Notes: a model not told the origin generated them from the letters alone. DNA of 53,730 nt from Mycolicibacterium vaccae NBRC 14118 = CIP 105934 (GCF_001552715.1 NZ_BCRS01000018.1:1-53730), one strand, 5' to 3'; positions 28,366 through 36,783 are shown, counted from the first letter of the stretch. Numbers and translations: made by a program.

Positions 28366-28772
28366 GCGCGACGTCCGTTCCCGGACGGTGGCTGCGGGTC
28401 GGCATGCAACGTCGCGAGATCGGCGGCGTCGCGGTGGTGGCCTGGGATCCCGGGGCCGGCGTGCTCGGCATTGAACACCGCGTCGGTGACCAGCTGCCGG
28501 ACGTGGTCGTTGTCCAGGCTGTAGAAGATCGTGGTGCCTTCGCGGCGCGGCCGGACCAGCCGCGCCATCCGCAGCTTCGCCAGGTGCTGGGACACCGACG
28601 GTGCGGGCTTGTCGATGTGGGCGGCGAGGTCGTTGACCGACATCTCGCGGCTGGCGAGCGCCCACAGGATCTGTACGCGCGTCGCCTCGGCCAGCATCCG
28701 GAACACCTCGACGACCAGGTTCACCTCGTCGTCGGGTAACCGACGGCCGCAGGATCTACTATCTGCATCCAT
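28362..28772 (-). CDS. kmtR: ArsR-SmtB family Ni/Co sensor, KmtR-like
   Basis: 136 aa. It matches M. tuberculosis KmtR closely over the winged helix (VVEVFRMLAEATRVQILWAL, KPAPSVSQHLAKLRMARLVR) and the C-terminal NAEHAGPGIP. The five metal ligands described for KmtR (H88, E101, H102, H110, H111) appear at H90, E103, H104, H112, H113, a uniform two-residue offset. Metal binding releases DNA and derepresses efflux. The ATG lies inside the loop of a perfect palindrome, so repression probably acts directly on the promoter/initiation region, and the mRNA is likely to have little or no leader. Confidence 0.85.
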   Translation of the reverse strand: MDADSRSCGRRLPDDEVNLVVEVFRMLAEATRVQILWALASREMSVNDLAAHIDKPAPSVSQHLAKLRMARLVRPRREGTTIFYSLDNDHVRQLVTDAVFNAEHAGPGIPGHHRDAADLATLHADPQPPSGNGRRA

Positions 28773-28788
28773 ACGCAGATAGTAGATC
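28753..28788. promoter_or_regulatory. Perfect 14-bp palindrome over the kmtR start codon
   Basis: GATCTACTATCTGC (28753-28766), eight bases, GCAGATAGTAGATC (28775-28788). The kmtR initiation codon (28770-28772) lies in the eight-base spacer. An inverted repeat of this length at this position is the expected autoregulatory operator for the ArsR-type protein encoded here. Confidence 0.8.
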
Positions 28789-28797
28789 AGATTTCTC

Positions 28798-29226
28798 TCA
28801 AACGCGGCGCAGCGCCAGCACCGGGATGACCCGGATCCCGGCGGTCTTCTCCTCGTACTCGCCGAAACCCGGGTAACGGCGGGCCTGCTCGGCGAAGATG
28901 CGGTCCCGGTCCTCTCCCGTGACCTCGGTGACCGAGACGTCGTAAGTCTCGGTACCGACCTCGACGCTCGCCCGCCCGGCGGCGGTCAGGTTGTAGTACC
29001 AGGCGGGATTCTTCGGGGCGCCGGCCTTGGACGCGAAGACGTAGATGATGGAGGGGTCCTGCTCGTCCTGCAGGTACATCATCGGTGTCACGTTCTGCTT
29101 GCCGCTCTTGCGTCCCGTATGGTGCACGAGTACCACCCGAGCGCCTTCGAAGTTGCCGCCGACCTTTCCTCCGTTGGCACGAAACTCGTTGATGACCTTC
29201 GTGTTCCAGTCCTCGCTGTCGCTCAT
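28798..29226 (-). CDS. Deazaflavin (F420)-dependent nitroreductase-family protein, Ddn-like
   Basis: 142 aa. The family pattern RVVLVHHTGRKSGKQNVTPM followed by a split-barrel core, then GAPKNPAWYYNLTAAGRASVEVG, is characteristic of the DUF385/Ddn group, which use reduced F420 to reduce quinones or nitro compounds. The C-terminal AEQARRYPGFGEYEEKT is also typical. The stop lies 10 bases beyond the kmtR palindrome. The preceding YjbR-like gene is 24 bases upstream, so the two may be cotranscribed. Confidence 0.87.
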   Translation of the reverse strand: MSDSEDWNTKVINEFRANGGKVGGNFEGARVVLVHHTGRKSGKQNVTPMMYLQDEQDPSIIYVFASKAGAPKNPAWYYNLTAAGRASVEVGTETYDVSVTEVTGEDRDRIFAEQARRYPGFGEYEEKTAGIRVIPVLALRRV

Positions 29227-29250
29227 GCCGGTCTCCTGTCTGTCGGTTCA

Positions 29251-29646
29251 CTACCCGCCGGAGGCATCCAGGCGGGCGACGAGAAACTTCGGAGCGACCT
29301 GCCGGTAGGCGTCGGCGATGATCTCGCGGACTTCGTCCCCGTCCGGGCCGCCGGGACCGAGGTCCAGCCGGATGCCGATCCAGTCACGCCCACCGAAGCG
29401 CGGCGGAAAGTACCAGGAGGGCTCGGCGGCGGTCAGTTCGAGTCGGGCGCCGGGCGGCGCTGCGGCCCACAGGGCGACATGAGGCTCTTCGAGGTTGTGC
29501 TGTTCGGGGTCGACGAACTTCGCGAACGACCGGCGCCGCACGAACCAGGTCGGCGCACCGTGGGTCGGGCCTTCGGTCACCTCGGGCAGTTCCATGCAGT
29601 ACCTGCGCACCTCCGCCAGCAGTGCTTCGGCGTCGTCGGCTGTCAT
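29251..29646 (-). CDS. MmcQ/YjbR-family protein
   Basis: 131 aa from ATG 29646. The CyaY-like fold pattern includes MELPEVTEGPTHGAPTWFVRRRSFAKF in the first half, SWYFPPRFGGRDWIGIRLD in the middle and EVREIIADAYRQVAPKFLVARLD at the end. These small proteins are often called DNA-binding, but the molecular role is unsettled. A longer in-frame start exists but lacks conserved residues. Likely cotranscribed with the Ddn-like gene. Confidence 0.8.
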   Translation of the reverse strand: MTADDAEALLAEVRRYCMELPEVTEGPTHGAPTWFVRRRSFAKFVDPEQHNLEEPHVALWAAAPPGARLELTAAEPSWYFPPRFGGRDWIGIRLDLGPGGPDGDEVREIIADAYRQVAPKFLVARLDASGG

Positions 29647-29787
29647 GGGACGTCCATTCGCTTGCCCGGTGCGCGGTCCTACCGGCATTCGATCGCCCAA
29701 TACGGCGAGCGCGCAAGCATTCCCGTGCAGTCCTGGTCCAGGCTAACGTCGGCTGCTCCACGGCGCCGGGCAATTCGAGCCGGGAGT

Positions 29788-29813
29788 CCGGCGCACTCCG
29801 AACTCTGTGCCGG
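29788..29813 (-). terminator. Possible hairpin after the OYE-family gene
   Basis: CCGGCGCA (29788-29795) and TGTGCCGG (29806-29813) pair with one G-T around a ten-base loop, in the 202-base gap after the flavin oxidoreductase stop. No T-run; weak evidence. Confidence 0.3.
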
Positions 29814-29848
29814 CGCGGATGACAGCCGATCGCCACCCGTGCCGCGCG

Positions 29849-30943
29849 TCAGGCGAGTGAGGCCAGCGCGGTCGCGGGGTCGTAGCCGGCGAATCCGTCG
29901 AGTTCTCCGTCGCGCAGTCGATTCACCCACGCCGGGTCGGCGAGCAGCGCGCGCCCGATCGCCACGATGTCGAACTCGCCCGCCCCGAACTGCTCGACCA
30001 GCCGCTCCACCGGAGCCGGCTGGATCACCTGGCCCTGCTTCTCGCTGCGGAACTGCGTCTCCAAGCCGACGGAACCCACCGCGATCACCGGCAGCCCGGC
30101 GACCTTCTTGGTCCAGCCCGCCAGGCTGAGCTGGCTGTCGTGGTCGGGGAAGGCAGGCACGTAGTGTCGGCGCGTCGAGGGATGGAAGATGTCGACGCCG
30201 GCCTCGACCAGCGGGGCAAGCAATTCCTGCAGTTGGGTCGGGTCGTCGGCGATGGAGGCCGTGTAGTCGAGACCCTTCCACTGGGAGAAGCGGAAGATGA
30301 CGGGGTAATCGGGGCCGACCGCGGCGCGTACCGCGGCCACCACCTCGGCGGGGAATCGGGTGCGTGCGGCCAGATCGCCGCCGTAGCCGTCCGTGCGGGC
30401 ATTCGTCCGTTCCCAGAAGAACTCGTCGAGCAGGTAGCCGTGGGCGCCGTGCAGTTCGACGGCGTCGAAGCCGACCTCACGGGCGGTACGTGCGGCTTGC
30501 GCGAAAAGCTCAGCGATGCCGGGCAGTTCGTCGGTTTCCAGCGCCCGCCCCTTGGCTCGCCCGAGGCCGTCGACGCCGGACGGACTGACCGGCGTGACGC
30601 CGTCGGCGTCATCGCGCTCGGCGCCCTGATGCCACAGCTGCGCGGCGATGGTGCCGCCCTCGGCGTGCACCGCGGCCACGACCCGTGACCAGCGGGCGAC
30701 GACCTCGTCCCCGGCGATCGTCGGGATGGAGAACGGGTAACCCGCGGCCGGGTCGGGCAGTCGAACCCCTTCGGTGATGATGAGGCCGACGCCACCGGCG
30801 GCGCGACGCCGGTAGTACTCGGCGACATCGGCGCCGGGCACCCCGCCGGGCGAGGCCTGCCGGGTCATCGGCGCCATGGCGAACCGGTTGGGCACCGTCA
30901 GCGAGCCGACGGTCAGGGGCTGGAACAGGTCGTTGATGGCCAC
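29849..30943 (-). CDS. NADH:flavin oxidoreductase, Old Yellow Enzyme family
   Basis: 364 aa from GTG 30943, chosen because it begins the conserved AINDLFQPLTVGSLTVPNRF. It is an FMN TIM barrel: APMTRQASPGG near the N-terminus, AQLWHQGAE with an active-site His, the highly conserved VELHGAHGYLLDEFFWERTN, and the phosphate-binding IAVGSVGLET and VAIGRALLADPAW near the end. It reduces activated alkenes or similar electrophiles with NAD(P)H; the natural substrate is unknown. It is divergent from the acyltransferase gene with 77 bases between starts. Confidence 0.9.
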   Translation of the reverse strand: MAINDLFQPLTVGSLTVPNRFAMAPMTRQASPGGVPGADVAEYYRRRAAGGVGLIITEGVRLPDPAAGYPFSIPTIAGDEVVARWSRVVAAVHAEGGTIAAQLWHQGAERDDADGVTPVSPSGVDGLGRAKGRALETDELPGIAELFAQAARTAREVGFDAVELHGAHGYLLDEFFWERTNARTDGYGGDLAARTRFPAEVVAAVRAAVGPDYPVIFRFSQWKGLDYTASIADDPTQLQELLAPLVEAGVDIFHPSTRRHYVPAFPDHDSQLSLAGWTKKVAGLPVIAVGSVGLETQFRSEKQGQVIQPAPVERLVEQFGAGEFDIVAIGRALLADPAWVNRLRDGELDGFAGYDPATALASLA

Positions 30944-31020
30944 GACGTTCTGCAACACCGGAAGGGCGAAGGTGATTCCGCGTGGCGGCTCACCCGAGCC
31001 CCGCGGAGGAGGATGGTGGA

Positions 31021-31905
31021 ATGAGCGCGAACACCGAGCCACCTCCGCAGGGCAGCGACGTCATCGTCGTACCCCCGGGCGAACGGATGTGGCGCAGGCT
31101 TCTCACTGCCGCCGCGGACAATCTCGAGCCGCTGATGAATGTGTACCGCCCCTACGTCGACGGCTTGGACAATCTGCCGGCCGACGGCCGCTTCCTGATC
31201 GTCGGCAATCACACCCAGATGTCGATGGCGGAGATCGTCATGATCCCGTACTACGTCCGCCACGCCATCGGTAAGCAGGTCAGGCCGCTGGCCGACCGGC
31301 AGTTCGGAAAGGCCGGCGGTTTGCAGGGTGATCTGATCGCCGCCTACGGCGCGGTGGTCGGCTCCCCCGAGACGGCGGGCGCACTCATGCGTCAGGACCA
31401 AACCATTCTGGTGTTTCCCGGAGGTGGGCGCGAGATCGCCAAGTTCAAGGGCGAGGAATACCGGTTGCGGTGGGAAAACCGTTCCGGCTTCGCCCGGCTG
31501 GCCGCCGACCACGACTATCCGATCGTCACCGCGGCGCTGGTCGGCGCCGATGACGTCTACACCAGCCTGGTGACCCGCGACAGCGTGCTCGGCCGGTTCA
31601 GCACCTGGCTCGGTCGGCGCACCGGCGGACCCCCGGATATGGCGATGCCTCTATTGCGCGGCGTCGGTCCCACCCTCATCCCCCGGCCGCAACGGATGTA
31701 CCTGCGATTCGGCCCGCCGATCAGCACCGCACTGCCTGAGGGCGTCGAGCGGGAGGCGTGGATCGCGAAGATCAAGACCGATGTGCAGGCCAAGTTGGAA
31801 GCGGAGCTGGCCGACCTTCAACAGATCCGGAGCACCGACCCCTACCGGGAGCTCAACCCGCTCGCGTGGCGATCGGCGATCATGCCGGCGTCGGCTCCCG
31901 CCTGA
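31021..31905 (+). CDS. PlsC-like lysophospholipid acyltransferase family protein
   Basis: 294 aa. Block I is VGNHTQMSMAEIVM, block III the FPGGGREIAKFKGEEYRLRW segment and block IV the proline-containing VTAALVGADD. The canonical H-x4-D catalytic pair is altered: the His is present but the Asp position is Met, with a Glu two residues on, so the catalytic dyad may use a different acid or a non-canonical acyl acceptor. It probably acts at the inner membrane face on lipid acylation. ATG 31021 follows GGAGGA. Confidence 0.8.
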   Translation: MSANTEPPPQGSDVIVVPPGERMWRRLLTAAADNLEPLMNVYRPYVDGLDNLPADGRFLIVGNHTQMSMAEIVMIPYYVRHAIGKQVRPLADRQFGKAGGLQGDLIAAYGAVVGSPETAGALMRQDQTILVFPGGGREIAKFKGEEYRLRWENRSGFARLAADHDYPIVTAALVGADDVYTSLVTRDSVLGRFSTWLGRRTGGPPDMAMPLLRGVGPTLIPRPQRMYLRFGPPISTALPEGVEREAWIAKIKTDVQAKLEAELADLQQIRSTDPYRELNPLAWRSAIMPASAPA

Positions 31906-32152
31906 GCGTGCATAGTTCGCAGCAGACGAAGGTCGCGGTGACCCGCCACCCGGTGTCTCCGACGTTCCAGTCGCACGCAACCGGACCGCGGCCACCATCC
32001 TGGCTTCCGCACATCACCGAAGTCCCTGGTGGATCAGCCTGAGTGGGCCGAAATCACTGAGTGCCAGCTGGCCATGCTGGCCGGCCGGTTCCACACCGGA
32101 TCACCAGCGGCGGCTGAGCTCCACCGAGCCCAACGGAACGTACTCCGCTTAC

Positions 32153-32689
<537 letters not shown>

Positions 32690-32691
32690 TC

Positions 32692-32744
32692 ATTGTTATC
32701 GATGTTCTCGCAGTGAACCTTGAGGAAACTGTGAAGATTGTTCA
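32692..32744 (-). promoter_or_regulatory. Conserved 53-base block upstream of the Rpf-like gene
   Basis: This 53-base block, 72 bases upstream of the start, aligns without gaps to 52285-52337 ahead of the rpf pseudogene, with 44 identical positions by my count. On the coding strand it contains two TTCAC units and a GATAACAAT segment that could be a -10 region. Conservation in non-coding DNA suggests promoter or regulator sites inherited with the duplication. Confidence 0.5.
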
Positions 32745-33388
32745 CAACTTTGCTCCGCACGCCGAGAGCGCAGCGGAAGACAGGCACACGAAGACCCTGC
32801 CCTGTTCGTCAGAAGCCCCCCACCTTCTTCGATGAACACGTGTTCGCTGTCACGGTGTGCCAGTTCAGGCACGCAGCCCGACAAAGCTCGCGGAACTTTT
32901 CCTGCGATCTGCCGGTCCCACCGGATGAGGTCATCGTCGGATGACCTCTGAAACCAGCGAGTTGGGCTTGTCCGCAAGCGGTTCAAGACATGCACATATC
33001 TCTGCGGCGGCTAGGTGCTCTGGCGGTGGGGTGGGCGTTGAAGATCGCGACGTCCCTGTCGGGTCTTCTCGCGTGGGTGCAGATCTCCGTGCCGTCGCCG
33101 AGAACGCGAAATACGTTGTCTTCGAACGCGATAGCGATTGTTTGTCCTTGGTAGCTGCGTCCTGCCCGCAGGCGGTGGCCGGCATCGCTGACCGGGAGGG
33201 TCAACGGCCATCTTCCCACTCGGTGCGGACACTCCTGTGACGCAGAGCCGGCGGCCACCTGACTCGCAGACCCAGACTGGGCCGTGACTTGCGCCACCAG
33301 CCCGGCTCAGCGACCTCACGACGTTGCCGGCTGAATCGTCAGAGAGGCAGTGCTAGTGCCATTTTCATTCAGTCGGAGGTGCAACAAG
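32745..33388. other. Gap with no intact gene
   Basis: About 640 bases between the Rpf-like gene's upstream block and the sigma-factor gene. Apart from the transposase-like remnant at 33028-33177, I see no gene, hairpin or repeat. A GGAGGT ribosome site at 33375-33380 belongs to the sigma gene. Confidence 0.6.
33028..33177 (-). pseudogene. C-terminal remnant of an IS481-type transposase
   Basis: The minus strand encodes HRLRAGRSYQGQTIAIAFED, then NVFRVLGDGTEICTHARRPD and RDVAIFNAHP, which resembles the beta-strand C-terminal segment that follows the DDE core in IS481-family transposases. The rest of the transposase and the terminal repeats are not present, so this is a relic. Recognition is from memory of the family pattern; a protein search would settle it. 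Confidence 0.5.
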
Positions 33389-33973
33389 ATGACGCTCAGT
33401 GTCGAGGTCGATGACGTTGAAGATCAGCGGGAGAGATTCGTGCGGGAGGCCTGGCCGGTGGTGGATCAGCTGTACCGGGCAGCGTTGCGCTACACCCACA
33501 ATCACGCTGATGCAGAGGATCTCGCCCAGGAAACCATGCTGAAGGCATACCGCAACTACGCACAGTTCACGAGCGGCACCAATATTCGAGCGTGGCTGTT
33601 CCGGATCCTGGTCACTACCTGGATCAACCGCTACCGCCGGACTCAGCGGCGCCCTGACGAAGTGCTCACCGAGCGCATCGCCGAACTGGAATTCAGCTCG
33701 GCGGTACGCCGGTCATCGATCAGTTCCGCATCGGCCGAACTGCTTGCCCTGGAGTCGCTGGTCGACGAGGACGTCAAAGCCGCACTCGCAGGTCTGACCG
33801 AAGGGCAACGCATGGCAGTGTTCTTCGTCGATGTCGAGGGATTCCGCTACGCCGAAGTCGCTGACCTCCTCGACATTCCTCTCGGAACGGTGATGTCACG
33901 GCTGCACCGCGGGCGTCGTGCCCTGCGGCAGGCGTTGGTCGAGCAAGCTCCGCATCTGCGCCGTGCCTCATGA
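33389..33973 (+). CDS. ECF sigma factor, SigH/SigR-like
   Basis: 194 aa. Region 2 spans about residues 20-90 ([20 protein letters not shown], then [13 protein letters not shown] and the -10-recognition part [20 protein letters not shown]). Region 4 spans about 135-185 ([20 protein letters not shown], then [16 protein letters not shown]). This is the SigH/SigR (ECF12-like) pattern associated with thiol-oxidative and heat stress. The GGAGGT site and ATG 33389 fix the start; a longer frame begins earlier. The anti-sigma (ZAS, RshA-like) gene that normally follows this class is missing; the next gene encodes a membrane protein instead. Confidence 0.85.
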   Translation: MTLSVEVDDVEDQRERFVREAWPVVDQLYRAALRYTHNHADAEDLAQETMLKAYRNYAQFTSGTNIRAWLFRILVTTWINRYRRTQRRPDEVLTERIAELEFSSAVRRSSISSASAELLALESLVDEDVKAALAGLTEGQRMAVFFVDVEGFRYAEVADLLDIPLGTVMSRLHRGRRALRQALVEQAPHLRRAS

Positions 33974-34026
33974 GGCCACCGTGCGCCCTACAACTGGAGA
34001 CCGATCCTGGCGAAGTTCCGGTCTCC

Positions 34027-34053
34027 CGTCACAAACGAACACGCTGCCTCGTC
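34027..34053 (+). promoter_or_regulatory. ECF41-type promoter P1
   Basis: CGTCACA (34027-34033), 16 bases, CGTC (34050-34053), then 8 bases to the GTG at 34062. This fits the TGTCACA-N16-CGTC consensus described for ECF41 sigma factors with one mismatch, and predicts transcription starting at or next to the start codon. Confidence 0.7.
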
Positions 34054-34061
34054 GTATCAGT

Positions 34062-34502
34062 GTGAACCCATTCGTACACCGCGTCTGCCTGGCCATCCTG
34101 ACCTTCACCGGCCTCCTGGTGGGGGTCTGGGCATACCTCGCACCAGTCTATTGGTACAACACGTTCCCCGGCTTGGGCCTTCGGTGGCTTCCCGTGCTGG
34201 GACCGTACAACGAGCACTTCGTCAAAGATGTCGGCGCCATGTACCTCGCCATGGCTGCAGTGAGCGTGATGGCATTCTGCTACGTGACAAATCAGGCGCT
34301 GATGCGGACCGCGGCGTTGGCGCTGTCGATCTTCAACATCCTGCACCTGATCTACCACGTCACCATGCTGCACATGTACGGCCCACTGGACGCCGTCCTC
34401 AACATGATCGCCCTGACGGTGGTCACCGTGTGCTCGCTGGCTCTTGCGATACCGGTCAAAGCACGCGAACACGCCGGCTCGGCCCCCCGCATTGCGCGCT
34501 GA
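34062..34502 (+). CDS. Four-helix membrane protein under a predicted ECF41 promoter
   Basis: 146 aa from GTG 34062. Four hydrophobic segments: AILTFTGLLVGVWAYLAPVY, AMYLAMAAVSVMAFCYV, RTAALALSIFNILHLIYHVT and LDAVLNMIALTVVTVCSLAL. A conserved-looking aqueous loop (GLRWLPVLGPYNEHFVKDVG) lies between the first two. I do not recognise a named family. The start is decided by the promoter geometry, since the ECF41-type -10 element ends eight bases upstream, exactly as at two other promoters of the island. It follows the SigH-like gene by 88 bases but probably has its own transcript. Confidence 0.75.
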   Translation: MNPFVHRVCLAILTFTGLLVGVWAYLAPVYWYNTFPGLGLRWLPVLGPYNEHFVKDVGAMYLAMAAVSVMAFCYVTNQALMRTAALALSIFNILHLIYHVTMLHMYGPLDAVLNMIALTVVTVCSLALAIPVKAREHAGSAPRIAR

Positions 34503-34736
34503 CACGACGCGAACATGCGGGCGGCGGGCTCGACGCCGAGTCAGGACTGCCACGACAGTGCGCACGGATGCAACGGTCGACGTTCCGGCACAGGATCTTT
34601 CAGCGCAGCCTCGCCGCCGGCGCAGAGGTGATATTCGCCCGGCACACCTGGTCCGAGTAGACACCGAACGTCAATGGCGAGGTCGGCCAGCGTTCCACGA
34701 CATATCTCACCGATCGGACCGCAGAGGAATCGGCGG

Positions 34737-34763
34737 CGTCACATAATGGCGTCCTGGCTCGTC
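34737..34763 (+). promoter_or_regulatory. ECF41-type promoter P2 (autoregulatory)
   Basis: CGTCACA (34737-34743), 16 bases, CGTC (34760-34763), 8 bases, then ATG 34772 of the ECF41 gene. Identical geometry to P1; predicted leaderless autoregulation. Confidence 0.75.
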
Positions 34764-34771
34764 AAGAAAAT

Positions 34772-35761
34772 ATGACCGGACTGAGATACGCAGAAGAGTG
34801 CACGGTGGAGGAACTCCAAACCGCTGACGCAACGCCGGCACCACCCGGCCCCGCCCCAGTGGTGCCGGCCATTGGCGAGCACGATGTGTCCGCTGCTCGG
34901 GGATTACTGATCAACGTCGCGTACCGGATGCTCGGCTCTACGTCCGACGCCGAGGACGTGGTGCAGGAGACGTTCACGCGGTGGTACACGATGCCGGTGC
35001 CCGCCAGGGCCGAAATCACGAACCCGACGGCGTGGTGTGTCCGCGTCGCGACGCGGATCTGCCTCGACCTACTGAAGTCCTCCCGGCACCGACGTGAAGC
35101 CTATGTCGGTCCGTGGCTCCCCGAACCGCTTCCTCACCATGCGACCGCGGTCGCCTCGCGCACCGCCGATCCAGCCGATCGCATCACTCTCGACGAATCG
35201 GTGACGACCGCGGTGCTGACGGTTCTGGAAGCGATGACACCGCCAGAACGCGTCTCGTTCGTCCTCCATGACGTGTTCCAGTACCCCTTCGGGGAGATCG
35301 GCGAGATCGTCGGTCGCTCTGCCGATGCGTGCCGACAGTTGGCAAGCTCGGCACGACGGCGACTCAAGAACGGACGCAGCCACGCTGTCGATGCCACGAG
35401 GCACGCCGCAGCGGTTCACGGCTTCAAGAACGCGCTTGAGCGCGGAGACATCGGCGCACTGATCGGATTGCTCGACCCGGACGTGCACGTGGTGAACGAC
35501 GGCGGCGGGCGGGTGCGTGCCGCGCTACGCGAGGTGATCGGGGCCGAGAAGGTGGTGCGGTACCTGATCGGGGTGCGGCGACGCCTACCCGACATCCAGA
35601 TCGCCCCGGCAGACGTGAGCGGACAACCGGGCCTGGTGTTCCAACTGCACGGTACGACATGGGGTGTGGTGTCACTCGGTGTCGAGGACGGTCGCATCAC
35701 CCGGTTGTGGATGGTGCTCAATCCCGACAAGCTCCGCTTCTGGCAGCCGGAGAACGGCTAG
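34772..35761 (+). CDS. ECF41-family sigma factor with C-terminal SnoaL-like domain (SigJ-type)
   Basis: 329 aa. The sigma core comprises region 2 (ARGLLINVAYRMLGSTSDAE, then DVVQETFTRWYTM) and region 4 (TPPERVSFVLHDVFQYPFGE, then RSADACRQLASSARRRL). It is followed by a SnoaL/NTF2-like extension from about residue 205, with the ECF41 hallmark DGGGR at 243-247 and the terminal NPDKLRFWQ. In ECF41 the extension replaces an anti-sigma factor and tunes activity from within the protein. It is followed by an epimerase-like and an oxidoreductase gene, the typical ECF41 'COE' targets. Confidence 0.92.
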   Translation: MTGLRYAEECTVEELQTADATPAPPGPAPVVPAIGEHDVSAARGLLINVAYRMLGSTSDAEDVVQETFTRWYTMPVPARAEITNPTAWCVRVATRICLDLLKSSRHRREAYVGPWLPEPLPHHATAVASRTADPADRITLDESVTTAVLTVLEAMTPPERVSFVLHDVFQYPFGEIGEIVGRSADACRQLASSARRRLKNGRSHAVDATRHAAAVHGFKNALERGDIGALIGLLDPDVHVVNDGGGRVRAALREVIGAEKVVRYLIGVRRRLPDIQIAPADVSGQPGLVFQLHGTTWGVVSLGVEDGRITRLWMVLNPDKLRFWQPENG

Positions 35762-35863
35762 CACGAGCCCCGGTCACGGGCTCACATTGGCACACCCACC
35801 CGTCTGGATGGGCAGCCATTCGCGCGCCACCCAGCCGGCCGTCACATCACCGAGGAGTTCAAG

Positions 35864-36622
35864 ATGCGTCTCGTCATCGCTGGAGCGACCGGAACTGTCG
35901 GGCGGTACGTCGTGGAGGCGGCCCGAGCTCGCGGTCATGACACAGTCGCGCTGTCGCGCGCGTCGGGCCAGGACCTCGTGACCGGCACCGGACTGGCGTC
36001 GGCGATGGCCGGTGCGCATGCGGTCATCGATGTCACCAGCACGAGAACAACGAGTGCGGCAAAAGCCACCGCATTCTTCACTGCGGTGACGCGCAACCTG
36101 CAACGCGCTGAGGTTCAGGCCGGCGTCGACCACCACATCGGACTGTCGATCGTCGGAATCGATGCGATCGACGCCGGTTACTACCGCGGGAAGTTGGCCC
36201 ACGAGCGTGCGATCAGCGACGGCCCCGTCGCATGGTCGCTGTTGCGGGCCACCCAGTTCCACGAGTTCGCCGAACAGATCGTGCAGCGTGCATCGCTTGG
36301 GTCCCTCGTCGCCGTGCCGAAGATGCTGATCCGTCCGGTGGCCGCCCGTGACGTCGGGACACGGCTGGTCGAACTGGCAGAAGGGCGGCCGGTCGGGCGT
36401 GCCACCGACCTGACCGGCCCCGGCGACGAAGTGTTGATCGACATGGTCCGCCGGATGTTCGCGTTCGACGGAGTCAAACGGCACTGCGTGTCCTTAGCCC
36501 TGCCTGGAAAGGTATGGCGTGGTTCAGCTTCCGGATCGCTGCGGGGAAACAGCGACGCAGACCGCGCCGGCATCGCATTCGACGAATGGCTCGCCGGTCC
36601 CGATCACCACCAAGGACACTGA
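35864..36622 (+). CDS. NAD(P)H-binding epimerase-like protein (NmrA/SDR type)
   Basis: 252 aa with a Rossmann fold. The nucleotide loop is VIAGATGTVGRYVVEAA, the second-strand region GHDTVALSRASGQDLVTG, and the active-site-like segment HIGLSIVGIDAIDAGYYRGK with a Tyr-x3-Lys-like arrangement (YYRGK). Relatives act as epimerases, reductases or redox sensors. It lies 102 bases after the ECF41 gene, and no good ECF41 promoter precedes it (the best candidate has a 14-base spacer), so it is probably cotranscribed with the sigma gene. The ribosome site GAGGAG precedes ATG 35864. Confidence 0.82.
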   Translation: MRLVIAGATGTVGRYVVEAARARGHDTVALSRASGQDLVTGTGLASAMAGAHAVIDVTSTRTTSAAKATAFFTAVTRNLQRAEVQAGVDHHIGLSIVGIDAIDAGYYRGKLAHERAISDGPVAWSLLRATQFHEFAEQIVQRASLGSLVAVPKMLIRPVAARDVGTRLVELAEGRPVGRATDLTGPGDEVLIDMVRRMFAFDGVKRHCVSLALPGKVWRGSASGSLRGNSDADRAGIAFDEWLAGPDHHQGH

Positions 36623-36748
36623 CAGCGCTCCTGTCACGGCATCGCTTCTTTCGTCGCAGAGTCCGCTGCCCGTGGCAGGCCCTTGTGCTTCGGTGCCACG
36701 AAACTTCGCCTACGACACAGCGTCTGGGTGTGACAGTGCTCACCGCGG

Positions 36749-36775
36749 GATCACAAAATAGACCGCTACGGCGTC
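36749..36775 (+). promoter_or_regulatory. ECF41-type promoter P3
   Basis: GATCACA (36749-36755), 16 bases, CGTC (36772-36775), 8 bases, then ATG 36784. Two mismatches to the -35 consensus, but spacing and start distance are the same as at P1 and P2. Confidence 0.6.
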
Positions 36776-36783
36776 ACAACGAT

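Noticed and set aside
35780..35804. GCTCACA...CGTC before the epimerase-like gene as a fourth ECF41 promoter
   Set aside because: Spacer is 14 rather than 16 bases and the distance to the ATG is about 60 bases; the gene is more simply cotranscribed with the sigma gene.
36632..36655. TGTCACG...CGTC after the epimerase-like gene
   Set aside because: Spacer of 13 bases and no start codon at the expected distance.
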